Positions 21,903-33,294 of a stretch of 64,000 nucleotides of DNA are shown in pieces. Position 1 is the first letter of the stretch, and every line of letters begins with the position of its first letter. The notes beneath the pieces are model-generated. The model worked only from the letters and a program-made list of their open reading frames with translations. It did no database searches and was not told the origin of the DNA. The position numbers were made by a program, and so were the translations under genes. This DNA is from Undaria pinnatifida (Eukaryota; Sar; Phaeophyceae; Laminariales; Alariaceae): NCBI GenBank assembly GCA_012845835.1, contig JABAKD010000023.1:17848751-17912750 (forward strand). Direction: 5' to 3'.

Positions 21903-23504
21903 CTAGTTGTCGTCGTCGTCGTCTGGGGCAGGGGCTTTCTTGGAGCGCTTACCTCCGCCATTGCCACCGCCGCCGCTCTTGTTGCGCTTGCTGGTTGCGC
22001 GCGCCCTGCGTGCGTCACGCTCCTCGCGTTGCCGCGTCCAACACTCCTCGAGCCAGTGGCCCACCTTGCTCTTGCACGTCGGGTGCGTGCACTTGGGACG
22101 CTCCTTGTCAGTCTTGGCTCCTTTGGGCAACTTGTCACCCATGGGGGACTTGCCCTTGAAAGGCTTGCCTTTTGGCCCACTCGAGGTAGCCCCTCCAGAG
22201 CCAGAACCTCCGGAGCTGGAGCCTGCTTTGCCGGACGCAGCCCGCAGCGAGATTGCATCATACTGCTGGGCGATAGCGGTGCGGTTCGGGACGGTAGTAA
22301 AGGACGTGGCACTGACGTGAGCATTGATGCGACTGGTGTTAGAGCCAGTGAGGTTCGCGGCCTCAAGGCGACGGAGCTGAGCAACGGCTTCAGACATTGT
22401 CTTGGGGTGTTGTTCTTGACTAGCAAGAAGCCTGATCCCCGGTACTACACCGCTGCGGAATAGTACGACGGACAGAGCAGCGTACGGCGAACGCCCCGGG
22501 GTTACACGCTGGACGCACGCTTCAAAACGAGTACACTCTGATTGAAAGCGGAGGGCATACGACGCGACGGTTTCACCAGGGTCCATTTTGAACTCGGCGA
22601 GACGAAGGGCAGAGTCCTCTACTGAGTTAGAGGGCATGAGACAGTCGAGCAGTGCAGTTTTCAGTTCCGACCAGTTCTTCGGCGCCGTGTGCGAACCCGG
22701 TGCGTCAGTGATTTCTGTGGATACAGCAGGGTTGTGCCAGTTGAGACTGCCGTCCATTATGTGCTGGTACAACGTGAGAACTGGTCCATCACAGATGAGT
22801 GATATGTGCTCGAATGCAACCTCGTCGGAGAGTTTGACTAACTCAGCATCAGACACACCAGTAGATATTCCTGCTTTGACGCGAAAACTGCAGACGAGAC
22901 GGTACTGCTGTATAACCGAAATGACATCGACGTCAGCGGAGCCGGTAAGACGCGGAACCTGCTTGACGTCCTGTGACGTGATAACTACACGCTTAGACTT
23001 AGGCGACAAAACTTCAGCGAATGTCTGCGCAAGTGACGGGACGGAGGTCTCCTGCTGCTGTACAGAAACAGCAGGAGACGACGACTTAGATTCAAAGCTA
23101 GCCAGGCTTACCAGACGACTCATCAACTCCATCGTTTGTGGAGACAGCTCCGCAATCTCGCCAGAGTCTAGCTTGGCGATATCCTTGTTGACTATAGACT
23201 GGAGCAGGTTGACTGTGGAGTCTATGTTCGACGGACCAGAAAGAAGCGGAGTGATGTTGGTTTGGTGGAAGCCCGAAGCTCCTACAGCGTTGTCGCTGTC
23301 GACGTCCATGGCGCTCGCGGGGGAAGATCCGTCCGCGGTAGCCTCGGCAGCAGCGCCGTCGCTGGTTGTGGCGGCGCCGTCGCCGTCGGGCTCCACGGGG
23401 TTATCACCAGCGGCGCCGTTGGTGGTGACCACCACAGTCCCGTCGGCGGGGGTAGCGGGCTGTTGGTCCCGGTTGTCGACGTTTTCTCCGTATCTATCGG
23501 ACAT
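21903..23504 (-). CDS. gag: Gag of the gypsy element
   Basis: The frame of 533 residues starts at an ATG 57 nt after the LTR end. An Ala/Asp/Gly-rich start is followed by a helical region (about 180-380) with the spacing typical of Ty3/gypsy capsids (an aromatic-rich NWSELKTALLDCLMP part, then a conserved PGETVASYALRF stretch). The C-terminus is Gly/Lys-rich with a variant zinc knuckle near 470-490 (C-x4-C-x5-H-x4-C, followed by W). It ends with an Asp run and UAG. The protein would form the virus-like particle. The next coding part continues in the same frame directly after the UAG. Confidence 0.92.
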   Translation of the reverse strand: MSDRYGENVDNRDQQPATPADGTVVVTTNGAAGDNPVEPDGDGAATTSDGAAAEATADGSSPASAMDVDSDNAVGASGFHQTNITPLLSGPSNIDSTVNLLQSIVNKDIAKLDSGEIAELSPQTMELMSRLVSLASFESKSSSPAVSVQQQETSVPSLAQTFAEVLSPKSKRVVITSQDVKQVPRLTGSADVDVISVIQQYRLVCSFRVKAGISTGVSDAELVKLSDEVAFEHISLICDGPVLTLYQHIMDGSLNWHNPAVSTEITDAPGSHTAPKNWSELKTALLDCLMPSNSVEDSALRLAEFKMDPGETVASYALRFQSECTRFEACVQRVTPGRSPYAALSVVLFRSGVVPGIRLLASQEQHPKTMSEAVAQLRRLEAANLTGSNTSRINAHVSATSFTTVPNRTAIAQQYDAISLRAASGKAGSSSGGSGSGGATSSGPKGKPFKGKSPMGDKLPKGAKTDKERPKCTHPTCKSKVGHWLEECWTRQREERDARRARATSKRNKSGGGGNGGGKRSKKAPAPDDDDDN

Positions 23505-23541
23505 GGCTGAGGTGAACTCGAGAAAGGCTCAATCCAAAAGA

Positions 23542-23558
23542 CTGCCGTCTGAACGCCA
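23542..23558 (-). other. Primer-binding site of the gypsy element
   Basis: On the minus strand, 2 nt after the LTR end, TGGCGTTCAGACGGCAG begins with TGG, so it would pair with a tRNA 3' end finishing CCA. Position and first bases fit; the tRNA is not identified. Confidence 0.65.
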
Positions 23559-23560
23559 AT

Positions 23561-23993
23561 AAGGGTTTGTACTCAAGAACACCGCAGGGAGGTGCGAATC
23601 TCCAACGCTGTGCGTACACGCGTTCCTCTAAGGCAACGGCCGCAGAATGTGGGCGGTGTTGACGATCACCGGACGAGTAGACGTGCTCGGTAGAGAGACA
23701 GAAGAATCTCAGGTCGAGATGGGGACAGTAGGAAGTGTGAGAGGTGTGCGAGGGTACACCCTCGCACTCCTCTCGGACGAAAATAAGGGGCAACGAGCTG
23801 AGGAAGCGTCTGGGAAGACGTCTTGAGGTTCCTCGGGATGTTGTACCCTTCCTTGTGGCTCGGAGTGTGAGTGAGAACGACATCGCTCCGAGAGACGATC
23901 TTTCTAGGAGAACGTGCGGAACGTTCCTGAAGGTTCTAGAATTTGTGTTCAGACGCAAGTAGGCAGGTTGGGTTCAGAGCATTGTGACCCACA
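23561..23993 (-). repeat. 5' LTR of the gypsy element
   Basis: Carries the U3 promoter region. It ends AAACCCTT, followed after 2 nt by the primer-binding site. Confidence 0.95.
23919..23941. promoter_or_regulatory. Perfect five-unit heat-shock element in the 5' LTR
   Basis: Five alternating GAA and TTC triplets, each 2 bases apart without any mismatch, lie 53-75 bp inside the LTR, i.e. in U3. This is the textbook binding site of heat-shock factor trimers. The same 23 bp are at 15,651-15,673 in the 3' LTR. Further GAA/TTC triplets lie just next to it. Confidence 0.75.
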
Positions 23994-24023
23994 TTTATTT
24001 GTAAAAATAAAATAGATATCAAT

Positions 24024-24190
24024 GTGACGTGGTCTAAAAACAGGTATCAATGTGACGTTGTGGTCTAGTAGATAGACTGTCTGCTTGTAAGCGCGCTCTT
24101 CGGTGGTTCGAATCTGAGTGTCATCGAAAAAAAAAAGTGATCCCAAAAAAAATCGATATATATATATTTGTAACAAAAAAGATAATAACT
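24024..24190 (+). repeat. tRNA-like repeat S5, beyond the gypsy insertion
   Basis: Body 24,053-24,124 with GGTCTAGTAGATAGACTG and a consensus B-box GGTTCGAATC, ending GTGTCATCG and an A-rich tail. A short false start (GTGACGTGGTCTA) precedes it. It is the same family and orientation as S1-S4, so the gypsy element landed inside the cluster. Confidence 0.7.
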
Positions 24191-25890
24191 TATTAAGGTG
24201 GATCAAGAAATCAAAGAAAGCTGGACCGTGCCGCAAGAAGATGAACCGTCCGACCTCGGAGATGCCAGGGAAGCACCAACCGAGCGCTTTCAGCACAAAG
24301 ATATTCGTAAGTAAGTCTTTTCGTCTCATCCAGGTACGACGAGAGCTCGGATATGATAAATAAGGCATAAAAAGGAAAATAAAACAAAGAGAAAGACGGA
24401 GAAGGACAGGGCCGTATGGGAACCAGGAAAGGAAGTTACGGGGGATCGAAGGCCACAGTAGCACTCTGTAGGAGGTCGCGCGGTAAAACAATCTGTGTTG
24501 CGGTGTGCTTGCTCAGTCTGAAGCCCACGAAAAGCTCTCGTGAATACTGCATTCGGACGTCGAATATCGTGTACCAAGTAACTGCGTATCCTTTTTTCGG
24601 CACGTACATATTTCGTTTTCGAGCCTCTTCCTCGGCCCTTCTATTAAATAATACACGGGGGGCTCGAAGTCTACAGCAACAGCTGATTGGAGGTCAGTGG
24701 CAAACTCACCTGTGCTGCGGAGCGCCTGCTTCAAACTCAGCTCAGTGTGGGACCTTGAGAAGGCGCGTAGGAAATAGTCTGTCGTGTACCAGTTAGGTAT
24801 CCTTTTTTTTTCTCGGGATACCTATCTTGTCGCCTTCGTGCTTCTACTTCGGTCCTTCTGTCGCGGATATATTCTGTGACAGACTCATCCATCTTTCATC
24901 GCGAGGAGCTTTTCAACAAGTGTCCTAGGTCCGTGGTGGAGGAGCTTCGAGCAGAGTGAGGAGTGTGCTGGGACCACAATACACAAACGAAACACGATGT
25001 AGAGCCCCATCCGGAAGTCGTCGCGATTATTGAGGAGCCAGACATCTCTTCTAGCCTCTTCATCGGACCTAGCTGGGCATCCTTTTTTTTTCTCCAACGT
25101 TTTTCTACGAGTGTGTTCCATAACAGGAACGTATTACATGACCGTACGTATAGACAGCTGTGATTCGAGTGGAGTCAGGGATTGCATGCAACGGAGCTTG
25201 ACGAGAGTAAGTGGGTGGAAGTGAGGAGTAACAGGAATGCTGATAGGAAAAGATAACGGACAAAAGGGGGTCAAGCGCGATTAACAGTGTGTGCCACAAG
25301 ACGGAACAACAACGCGGGGCAATAGACTTCATACGGATGAGGCACTGATACTGAGGTGGGGGAAATCAGCAGTGAACGAGAGGTTTCAGAAGTCAGTTGT
25401 TGCACACTGTCCCATAGACGATTGTGAGACAAACACGACTAGGCCGTGGTATTGGCATTACCACAGTACCTCTCGTTGGTGGCCTGCGGGCCCTGACTGG
25501 CGGTAATTGTCTGTTTCGGAAGCGCAACGGACATACTGCTGTACAAGCCTCGGAGGCCACGGGTAGCGTACTGCTGTGCGATCCGCGACCAGTCCACGAG
25601 CCTAGGCGAACGCCGTTGGAAGGACCTTTGGGTGGGACATCAACCGCCGTTGGGCGGACCTCTTGGGAGGGGCATCACATCGACAAGGTTTTCCCGCTGA
25701 ATTAGACTTTCCGCAAGGGTTACTCGGAACGACGCTCCTGAAAGACAGGGAGGGGTTACTAGGCGAGGACTCTAGGAAAAGGACTTCCCGCAGGGGGAGA
25801 AAGAAGGACTCGAAGCTGCACTCACCATTGTCACGGAACAGCATAAGGGTGTTTAACGCTCACCGTAGGCAGGGTGGTTTAGGGTTGCGA
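24191..25890. other. No recognisable gene
   Basis: I see only short frames, a poly-T hairpin near 24,800 (TAGGTATCC and complement) and two loosely similar stretches around 24,560-24,650 and 24,780-24,860. Confidence 0.45.
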
Positions 25891-25894
25891 AAGT

Positions 25895-26998
25895 GTGGGA
25901 CCCCTCGCAGACGCGAGGGTGCCCATAATGCCAGGAGAGGGCAACCGCCAAGGAGAAACTATTCGAGGGGAGGGGGAAGGTACACCATTACCTATGCGTC
26001 CAGAGAATGTTAGAGTGTCTGCAAGCGCGGCTACGGGAGCTCAAAGGGGAATAGGCCTTCAAGAGCGGGAGGAGAACGATGCGTTACCGCCCAACTTACG
26101 GGGTTCGTCGGGGGAACTACTGTCAGCAGGGCGAGGGCGATGGAGAACCTTACCATCGTGGCTAGAAGGACGATCACACAGGCTAGGCGGGGTACAGGGC
26201 TATTCCCCCCCTATGGCGACGCCGGCGGATACCCGGACCCAGCAGAGACCGGTTAACCGCACAATAGAAACTACAGCACAACCAGTACTTGCGGCAATAG
26301 GCCAATCACTATGCCCATTGCCAGCTGGAGGAGGATGGGGGAGGACCCTCCCGGCATGGATGCAGTCTAGTGTCATGGGAACAATCCCCGAACCGGGAGG
26401 GTTACAACAATAGACAGCAAATAGGAAGAGCTCTGAAATTGGTTGTCTAGAGCAGCAAGGAGGAAGAACCATAGCAGGGGCCACAGAGTTTACAGCGGGT
26501 GCGTCGACAAGTGTATTACCGGCGATAGTGCCACTGCCGGTAGGGGACGTGCAGCAGACGACGGCCCCGGCATGGACACGAGCCCGGACAGGGGGTTTGG
26601 CCCTTGCAGGAGGGGTCCTCCGGCATCAAACGCCGAGTGGGGCTCAACAGGAGGGGAACCAGATGCCTACGGAAGAAGGGAGATGTACAACGGAGGGACG
26701 GCTGGCGATGGAGCGCGCGAACCGGACGACTCTCCCGGAAAGGGCTAACACAGAGACAAGAGTACCAGATGTTACACCAGGAGGGGTTCAGCAGCCCTCG
26801 TCGTGTCGACCGATTGCAACGAGTGATAAGAACGTTTCCCCATCTCCCCACAACAACGGGGCTCCGCAGAATAGGGCAGCATCAGGCGATCGACCCTCGC
26901 CTATTCCTCCGATTCCCAATGATTCGGGGCGATGGGGGAGCGTTCCCCCTCGTCATTGGCAGCGACCGACGCGACGCCAATTGCTGGGGCCCGCTTGA
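25895..26998 (+). pseudogene. Low-complexity 5' ORF of the non-LTR element
   Basis: One frame with a single stop near 26,411 encodes Gly/Pro/Arg/Gln-rich sequence without a known domain. A part of it (around 26,560-26,680) has a diverged inverted copy at about 27,080-27,290. Confidence 0.4.
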
Positions 26999-27063
26999 TG
27001 CGACACCTGGGCCTTGTGTCGCTGCATTAATACTCTCGCGTTCCACCAGCGGCGGGACCTGCG

Positions 27064-28234
27064 ATGGACACCTTTTTTCTATCCTCCGGCGGATGGAGAA
27101 AAATACCTTTCTACTGTCGCGGACGCCCGATCCCTCTCTTGTTGCGCTTCACTCGACGTTTGATGCTGCAACCCCCCTATCGTCCTCGCGTGCATCCATG
27201 CCGGGGTAGACGTACACCTTCCACTCCCCATCGGCCGTGGCACCATCGCTCGGTCCACCGAAGCTGGCGATGGAGAACGGCGCCCCCGCCGCAACGTCGG
27301 TCGAGGGCAGCATCATGTGATCGGCCCTCGCCACGACCGACAACGCGGTCAAGGCACCGCTCGCCATCGCCCTGTGGAGGGAATATCATAATCACTCCGG
27401 CTTCGCTCCTACCAGGAATCTTATGGCGCCGGCAGCGGTCCATCTCCCCTCCCGCAGGAACACCGGTGCGCCCGCACCAGCGGCTTTGGTTCACTTTTAC
27501 CGAAAACACACAGAACCAGAGAGCCTTGGTGCCTCGCAGAGACAATCCAGCCGTCCAAGGCCGTAGCCCGCGCTCATCCGAGAATGTGCCTACCCTTGCC
27601 TAAGTTATAGCCATTGCCCGAGCTTGGAGCAACAGAGCAGAGGCGAGGGAGGCCGGTGTGCAGCTGGTATCAGGACCCCAAGTGGTAAATGGGCTTGGTG
27701 GGAGACGTTGCCTTCCTAGCACTTGTCAACGTGCTTGGAGAGGGACTGCACGGAGACGGAGCCCTTTGCCAATGGAGGTTGAAGGTGGGCACATCCATAT
27801 GTCGCAACGTAGAACACGGCGTCGCCGTCATACTTGTGTCACCGGAGGCGTTGGTTTGGGTAGGAGCAGGGGTTCGATCCCTTCCCGTCAGGAGAGGTCG
27901 AGGAGGCGAGGTAGCGCCCACGGAGAACAGAAGGACGAGCGATGGACCCTCCCACTCCCCTCTGTTATTGAATGAACAGTTCCCGCACCTCAAAATGCCC
28001 GTCGTGCAGCCGGAAGCTCCGCTTAGCCGAGGATTCTGTGCGGGTCCACACCTGAGAGGATCAAGCAGGGTTATCAGGCTTTCCCTTCCAGCGACAGTGT
28101 TCATATTATGCCATCGGACACGGCACTAAGGTCTCGTCACTCGACGTCGTGGAGCGAACAGCTTTGTTCGGGGGGGCCTTTCAGGGGGGGGAACATCTAC
28201 GCGCACTAGTAGGAGAGCAAACAATCCTCCCCCC
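27064..28234. other. Rearranged low-complexity DNA
   Basis: The stretch 27,080-27,290 reads on the minus strand like 26,560-26,680 on the plus strand (shared peptides PAW--AR and HQT-S-AQQE). The rest has short Arg/Pro-rich frames that I do not believe are genes. Confidence 0.4.
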
Positions 28235-29419
28235 ATGCCACCGAGCGTGACACCGGGCTCTCGGGACTCAAGTCACAGGTATCAAGATGCTCGATGCGCA
28301 ATAAATATTTCCTTCGGGAGGGGGGGGGCTGGGGAGCCTACGCCTAAGCGCAGTCAACAGGGGTACCACGCGACCTTCACAGGCGGTGGCAATCAGAGTG
28401 AGGCAATGCCTCCCCACGTTCGGCCATTGGGCGCAGCACCGACCTTCCGGCACTCCAGAGCGACGCCTCAAGACGCTCGTCTTGCCGGCGGAAGCCTTGT
28501 CCGCATGGGACCCTTGCGGGGCCAAACAACTCTTAGCAGTCAGCAGGAGTGTCGGACGACGCTCGGCGGTGGCGGAGCTCATGGCGGAATAGGGTCTGGG
28601 TCTTCTCCCCCGCTACCACCAGGCACGACAGCGGGTTCCCGGGTCTCAAGAACGCCCCCCCCCACCCCCGCCGAGAGAGAAACATGTAGGGGGCGACGTC
28701 AAGAAAGTATCGATCAGATGGAAGTTGACCCTGTTCAAGGGAGTACATCTCGAGAGGATAATCCGTCCCGTAGGGAGAGGCGTAGGGCCGGGGCGGGAAG
28801 AGGTGACCGCCAACCCAACAGTGGTAACGCAGCGGAAAGAGGTTCCGACGGGGCAACGCCGCGCCTAGGATTGTCCATATCTCCGGGAACGGCCGCAGGT
28901 GAAGGGCGACGGGCCATGAACAGTACACCTACGGAGGGCCTCATCTCCTCCAGGATGGAGGCGCGCACCCGTTTAGCTGCTACCATCAGCGCGCGGTCAT
29001 TGGACGGCGGAAGGGGCAGGCAGCTTTCCACTGGGCTATTCCGCGGAGTGTCGCCTCACCAGCCAACGATAGCACGGATGGAGTCGTCGGCAACACATTC
29101 CCAACCAGCACAGTCGTTGCCGGAACATCCTCCGGACACGCCTGGTGCATGGCAGCCGCCGACAACAGAATTGGTACCACCCCTAACTGTACCCTTTACT
29201 CTTGGGGATTCGAGCACACCCGTCATAGAAGGTGCGCCGCTAACGGGAGATCCGCCGTTTCCACTTGGAGGTTCTATCACACCTGTCATAGAAGGTGCGC
29301 CGCTAAAAGGAGAGACACCACTCCAGACATCAGGGCTTGCACAGGCACCAATCTTCGAGTCACGCCCACCGCAGCCTGCATCAAGCGGGGAGTCTCCTCG
29401 TCGATACGTCCCTCCCTAG
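28235..29419 (+). pseudogene. Pro/Gly-rich ORF segment upstream of the RING module
   Basis: 394-residue frame with a real ATG; disordered composition (Arg, Gly, Pro, Ser, Thr). Near its end a 63-bp direct repeat (about 29,218 and 29,281) encodes VIEGAPL twice. The RING module that follows lies in another frame, so a frameshift between about 29.2 and 29.4 kb separates two parts of what was probably one protein. Confidence 0.45.
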
Positions 29420-30201
29420 TGATATCGGTGCCCGCCTCGACCCCTCCGACGACACCGCAACTGCCGTCAGCTACCTCTCCATCCGCCAGGCCACCCACAA
29501 CGTCATCGCCAAGTCCGTCACCGTCACTGCCGCCGCCGCCGCAGCTGCCCACAACTGGCCATGACGGCGACACTTATCTCGACATCGAGTGTGGTCCCTG
29601 CGCTCGAAACGTCATCGCAGACAGTGGTCAGGACGGCAGAGGCAGCATCGCCAAGGCCGTCACGGACGACGCCTACACGGACGGCGGAGAGAAGGGGCCG
29701 GCACCCGTACCGACGCCCAAACTGCCTCCTTCTCCGCCACGGACACCATCGCCGACGCCTACAGAAAACCAGCTCCGGGAGGAACCCCCGGAAGATTGCT
29801 GTGTATTCTATGAGGCATTGGCCTCTCCTGTGGTATATTTAGAGAGCTGCTCCCATCGATTGCAACTTCCGTGCTACGCCGCACTCCGAGTCAGAACGGA
29901 GGCCGATCTACGATGTCCGGCATGTCGGGCGACCGTAACAGTCAACGAGGCCGACGGAATGGCGCTTCGTCAGCACAGAAATAAGGTTATGGTGGCAGTG
30001 TTGACGGTTGCTCGGCAAGATATGTCAGCTGACGGGGAAGCAAGGCTACCAACTAGAGCCGTAAGAGGAGGCAGGAGGCGGCGAGCGATATGCAGCGTTT
30101 GTCATGGTCTGGTTGAGGAGACTAATTGCGTACAAGTGTCCTGCTCGTGCGACGCACACCGCCGTTGTGCTTTAGGCTTCTGCGAGGACGCAATCCCTTG
30201 A
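29420..30201 (+). pseudogene. RING-type zinc-finger segment
   Basis: After a Ser/Thr/Pro-rich linker, the frame shows a RING-like module at 29,797-29,926: C, then SCSH, then PC, then CPACR. The second ligand (expected Cys) is Phe or Tyr, and the fifth ligand (expected His) is Gln in CSHRLQLPC, so it probably no longer folds with two zincs. About 55 residues on, a second Cys-rich piece (CSVC...CSC-AHRRC) follows and is cut by a stop. RING domains are ubiquitin-ligase modules; a role in this element is inference. Confidence 0.6.
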
Positions 30202-30405
30202 GCTAGGACTTTCGGAGGGGTACACCTAGTCACGTGCCCGAACCCGGCTCTGCACGAGGAGCATCAAGAGGTCGATCTACACCCTCTCCTCCAACAGATT
30301 CGGGCCCTTGGCAAGTCGGTGAACACGACGGAATAACACAAGATCAGAGCCAGAGGAACTGCAGCTGAACAGCGCCTCCGAAGAAGAGCCAACATTACCC
30401 CGGAA

Positions 30406-31116
30406 ATGGTGGACTTATCGCGGAATATCACAGAGCGAGATGAGGAGAACCACCACGGAGAATGGCGGGGCACGATCCCCCAGCAACAAGTGCGAGCGCC
30501 GTGTGGGGTCTGTGGCAGGTACTTGGAGGACGACCAGAGGTTCGCTTTTGGTGGCTGGCTTGTCCACAGGAGGTGTGCCGTAGAAAGCGCAGCAGGAGCA
30601 GACGTCGAGGGGGACGACCGATTTGGGGTAGCTATCCAAGACGGGACAGGAGTGTCGCGTTGGAGAACGTTCCGACTCACGGCAATAATGCCCAGAATCC
30701 ACATGAGATACGATCGCACTACCCCGGATGGCGCTCACCAACAACGACAGTTAGAGATATTGTGGCGACCACTGACCTCGGGTGTAGAAGAGGCCGCGAG
30801 TCAGGGTGCAGGGGGTCAAGACGATGAAAGGGGATTAGAGGAGTCCGAGGAATTTTGGTGCACGTACTGCGGTTGGCCTCTCGATAACGCTAGGGGGGAG
30901 TCGGGGGAAGACGATGCTCGAGTACCCGTTCCGTGCGCCCATGGAGGCTTTGTGCACACCCGCTGCATGCTGGACCGCCCGGAAAACCTCGCGAGAGGAC
31001 ATGCAGATCCTAGGCCCTGCGTTGCGTGTCGTTCGGTGTGGCCGGGAGGAAGCCGACCTTCCCACCCGTCGGAGCTCGCTAGAGGGACATCCATGGACGG
31101 ACATGAGGGAAGGTGA
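30406..31116 (+). pseudogene. Two zinc-binding modules, copy 1 of tandem unit
   Basis: The frame encodes a CGVC...HRRC module (about 30,502-30,590), then an acidic linker and a RING-like module (about 30,859-31,050): CTYC, then PCAHGGFVHTRC, then PCVAC. All eight possible ligands of the second are present. The stretch from about 30,860 on is duplicated about 0.84 kb downstream. Confidence 0.55.
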
Positions 31117-31971
31117 GGGGCGGTGAGAGGTGCCCTGCAGCTCGCCACCCGCGTTCAGCGGCACATCTCCGGACTGGAGTCAGCCAGCTACGTGACGACT
31201 GGCATTTACGGTACGTTTGAGCTCATGTTACATGCACACGGAAGGAGCTCAACCTCCTCGTTCTTGCTATGCTCCCTCTTTTGCGATGCGCTGGATCTGC
31301 CTCAAGGGGCATACCTCGATTTTCCCCGACCGAGGGAATGGGAAACGGTGGCAGGCCAATACCGTACGCTGTTCGCTTGCGTACGCCATCCAACCGCAGG
31401 ATGTCCTCCTTCGACTCCAAAATCAAAGACTCTACATCGCACCTCACGTCCAACAATATCTAGTAGGCCTCGACGCCGAATGCGAAGAGCGACTAACGAG
31501 GTGGACCCTCGGGGTCCGAAGCGCGTTGAAAGCGGGTTATGCGCTTCCTTTCTTCTCAACAGCGATGCGGCGACACCGGAGAGAACGGACCGGATGCTGG
31601 AGAACGACCATTTACACACGGGACCAACTGAAGAAGGAAGCGCTGCTAGGAGTGCAGCAGAGAGACGTCATGCCGCGGGAAGCAGGGGTGCATCTCCCTG
31701 CGCCTACTGCAGGCGGGCACTAGAGGAGTCTACTGGGGATTCGGCGGTGGACTCTTTATGGGCGCTTATTCCGTGTCCCCACGGCGAGCAAGTACATGCC
31801 CGCTACATGCTAGACCGTGCGAAACGCGTCGCGAGTGGGCATGCAGATCCACAACCACGCGTCGCGTATCGCTCGGAATGGCCGGCAAGAAATCGGCCTC
31901 TTCATTTCGCTGAGCTGGCTGGGGACCTTCCAAGGCCACGCCCGGGGGGAAGGTGGCCGGCAATAGCGTGA
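31117..31971 (+). pseudogene. Alpha/beta segment and degenerate RING copy 2
   Basis: The first part encodes a conserved block (SYVTTG, SSTSSFLLCSLF, LPQGAYLDFPRPREW) of unknown function. The second part holds a RING copy (about 31,697-31,880), CAYC then PCPHGEQVHARY and PRVAY, where three late Cys ligands have become Tyr, Arg and Tyr. The order block-RING-block-RING shows a tandem duplication. Confidence 0.5.
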
Positions 31972-33267
31972 CCCCGGCAGTTCGCCGAACTCGTCTAGAA
32001 GGATGACCCCCGGTTGTATCCAGCTAGTTACGTCACGACTGGTTCCCACGATACTTTTGAGGAGATGGTGAGGACCCATGGGAGTAGCCCAACCTCCTCG
32101 TTCCTGTTGTGCACCCTGTTCGGAGATGCTTTTGGCCTACCCCAAGGCGCCTACCTTGACTTCCCTTGACCGAGAGAATGGAGAACGGCAGCCGGTCACT
32201 ACCGTGAGATCTTTGCCGCGTACGGCATCCGCCCGCAGGATACTATACTCCGACTCCCGAACCGAAGGATTTACATCCTTCCTCATGTCCAAGAGTTCAT
32301 GGCGGTCCTCGGCTCGACGTGGGAGGACCGCCTAACGAGGTGGACCCTCGGGGTGCGAAACGCGTTAGAAGAGGGGGAGGCGCTTCCTCCGTTCCCGACG
32401 GCAGCGTGGACCCTCGGGCCCCAAAACGGGTTTGAGGCAAGGAACGAGCTGCCTCCCTCCTCGACGGCAGTGGGGGTAACATCGGAAGGAACAGACCCGG
32501 CGCTGGAGAGTGACTCATTAGCAGCGGGAGTAACACAACTGGAAGGAACAGCCCCGGCGTCTGAAGGTGACTCGAGGGTAAGGGGGCAGGCGGAGCCAGG
32601 ACGCGCCGCTTATGTAGCCGTGGAGAACACCCTCATGGCCGAACAAGGAGATCTCACGGTGGCGGGACCCTTGCCCCCCCCCCTGAGTCAGCCCAGCGTC
32701 AACCAAGCGGCGGTGAGGGGCACGGCGGAAGGAACGGGCCCGACACGGGAGAGGGACCCTTTAGAAGCGGGCGTGGCACCACTGGAAGGTGCAACTCTAA
32801 CGTCAGAAGGTAGCCAGGGGGGGAGGGAGCAGACGGAGCCAGGATGTGCTGTATCTGTTGCCACGGGAAACTCCCGAACTGCCGAAAACAGGGAGGCGAC
32901 GGCGCCGGGATACTCGCGTGCGCCCCCAACACAGCCCAGCGTCACCCCAGCAACATCGAGAGCGACTGCGTCTACGTCCACTGGTGCAGTAGAGGGTGGG
33001 AAAAGCACAAGAGGCACACGAGGTCGACCGCTCGGATCAGGAAGAGGAACACGAGCGACGACAACTGGGAGAGGAGGCACCACGAACCGGGGGCGAATCC
33101 TTCGACATGGAAGCGGCGAGGTTCCCTCGGCCCCTGCCGAAGGAAGGGTTGGCGGTGGAGAGAGGGAAGGCGGGGACGGAGAAGGAGGAGGGTCAGCACT
33201 AGGGAGCGTAACGCAACTTCGCGATTTCATTGCAGACGACCACAACGGTACGAGCTGTGGGGGTTGA
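31972..33267 (+). pseudogene. Second copy of the unknown block and Glu/Gly-rich linker
   Basis: The block SYVTTG...SSFLLCTLFGD...LPQGAYLDFP recurs at about 32,020-32,170 (one stop inside), followed by a long stretch of Ala/Glu/Gly/Pro/Thr-rich sequence with near-repeats (EGT-PALE-DSL...). Confidence 0.45.
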
Positions 33268-33294
33268 AGAGCAACGATTGCTCGGGGACACCGA

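Larger units (their letters stand above)
15293..23993 (-). mobile_element. Ty3/gypsy LTR retrotransposon, chromodomain-like type, nearly intact
   Basis: 433-bp LTRs (15,293-15,725 and 23,561-23,993) that differ at one visible base bound gag and pol on the minus strand. The domain order is gag, protease, reverse transcriptase, RNase H, integrase, chromodomain-like end, which is the Ty3/gypsy order. Both flanks carry TTTAT (15,288-15,292 and 23,994-23,998), a likely 5-bp target duplication, and the element begins TGTGGG on its own strand. It sits in the tail of a tRNA-like repeat. Near-identical LTRs imply a recent insertion. The only clear lesion is an in-frame UAA in the reverse transcriptase. 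Confidence 0.95.
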
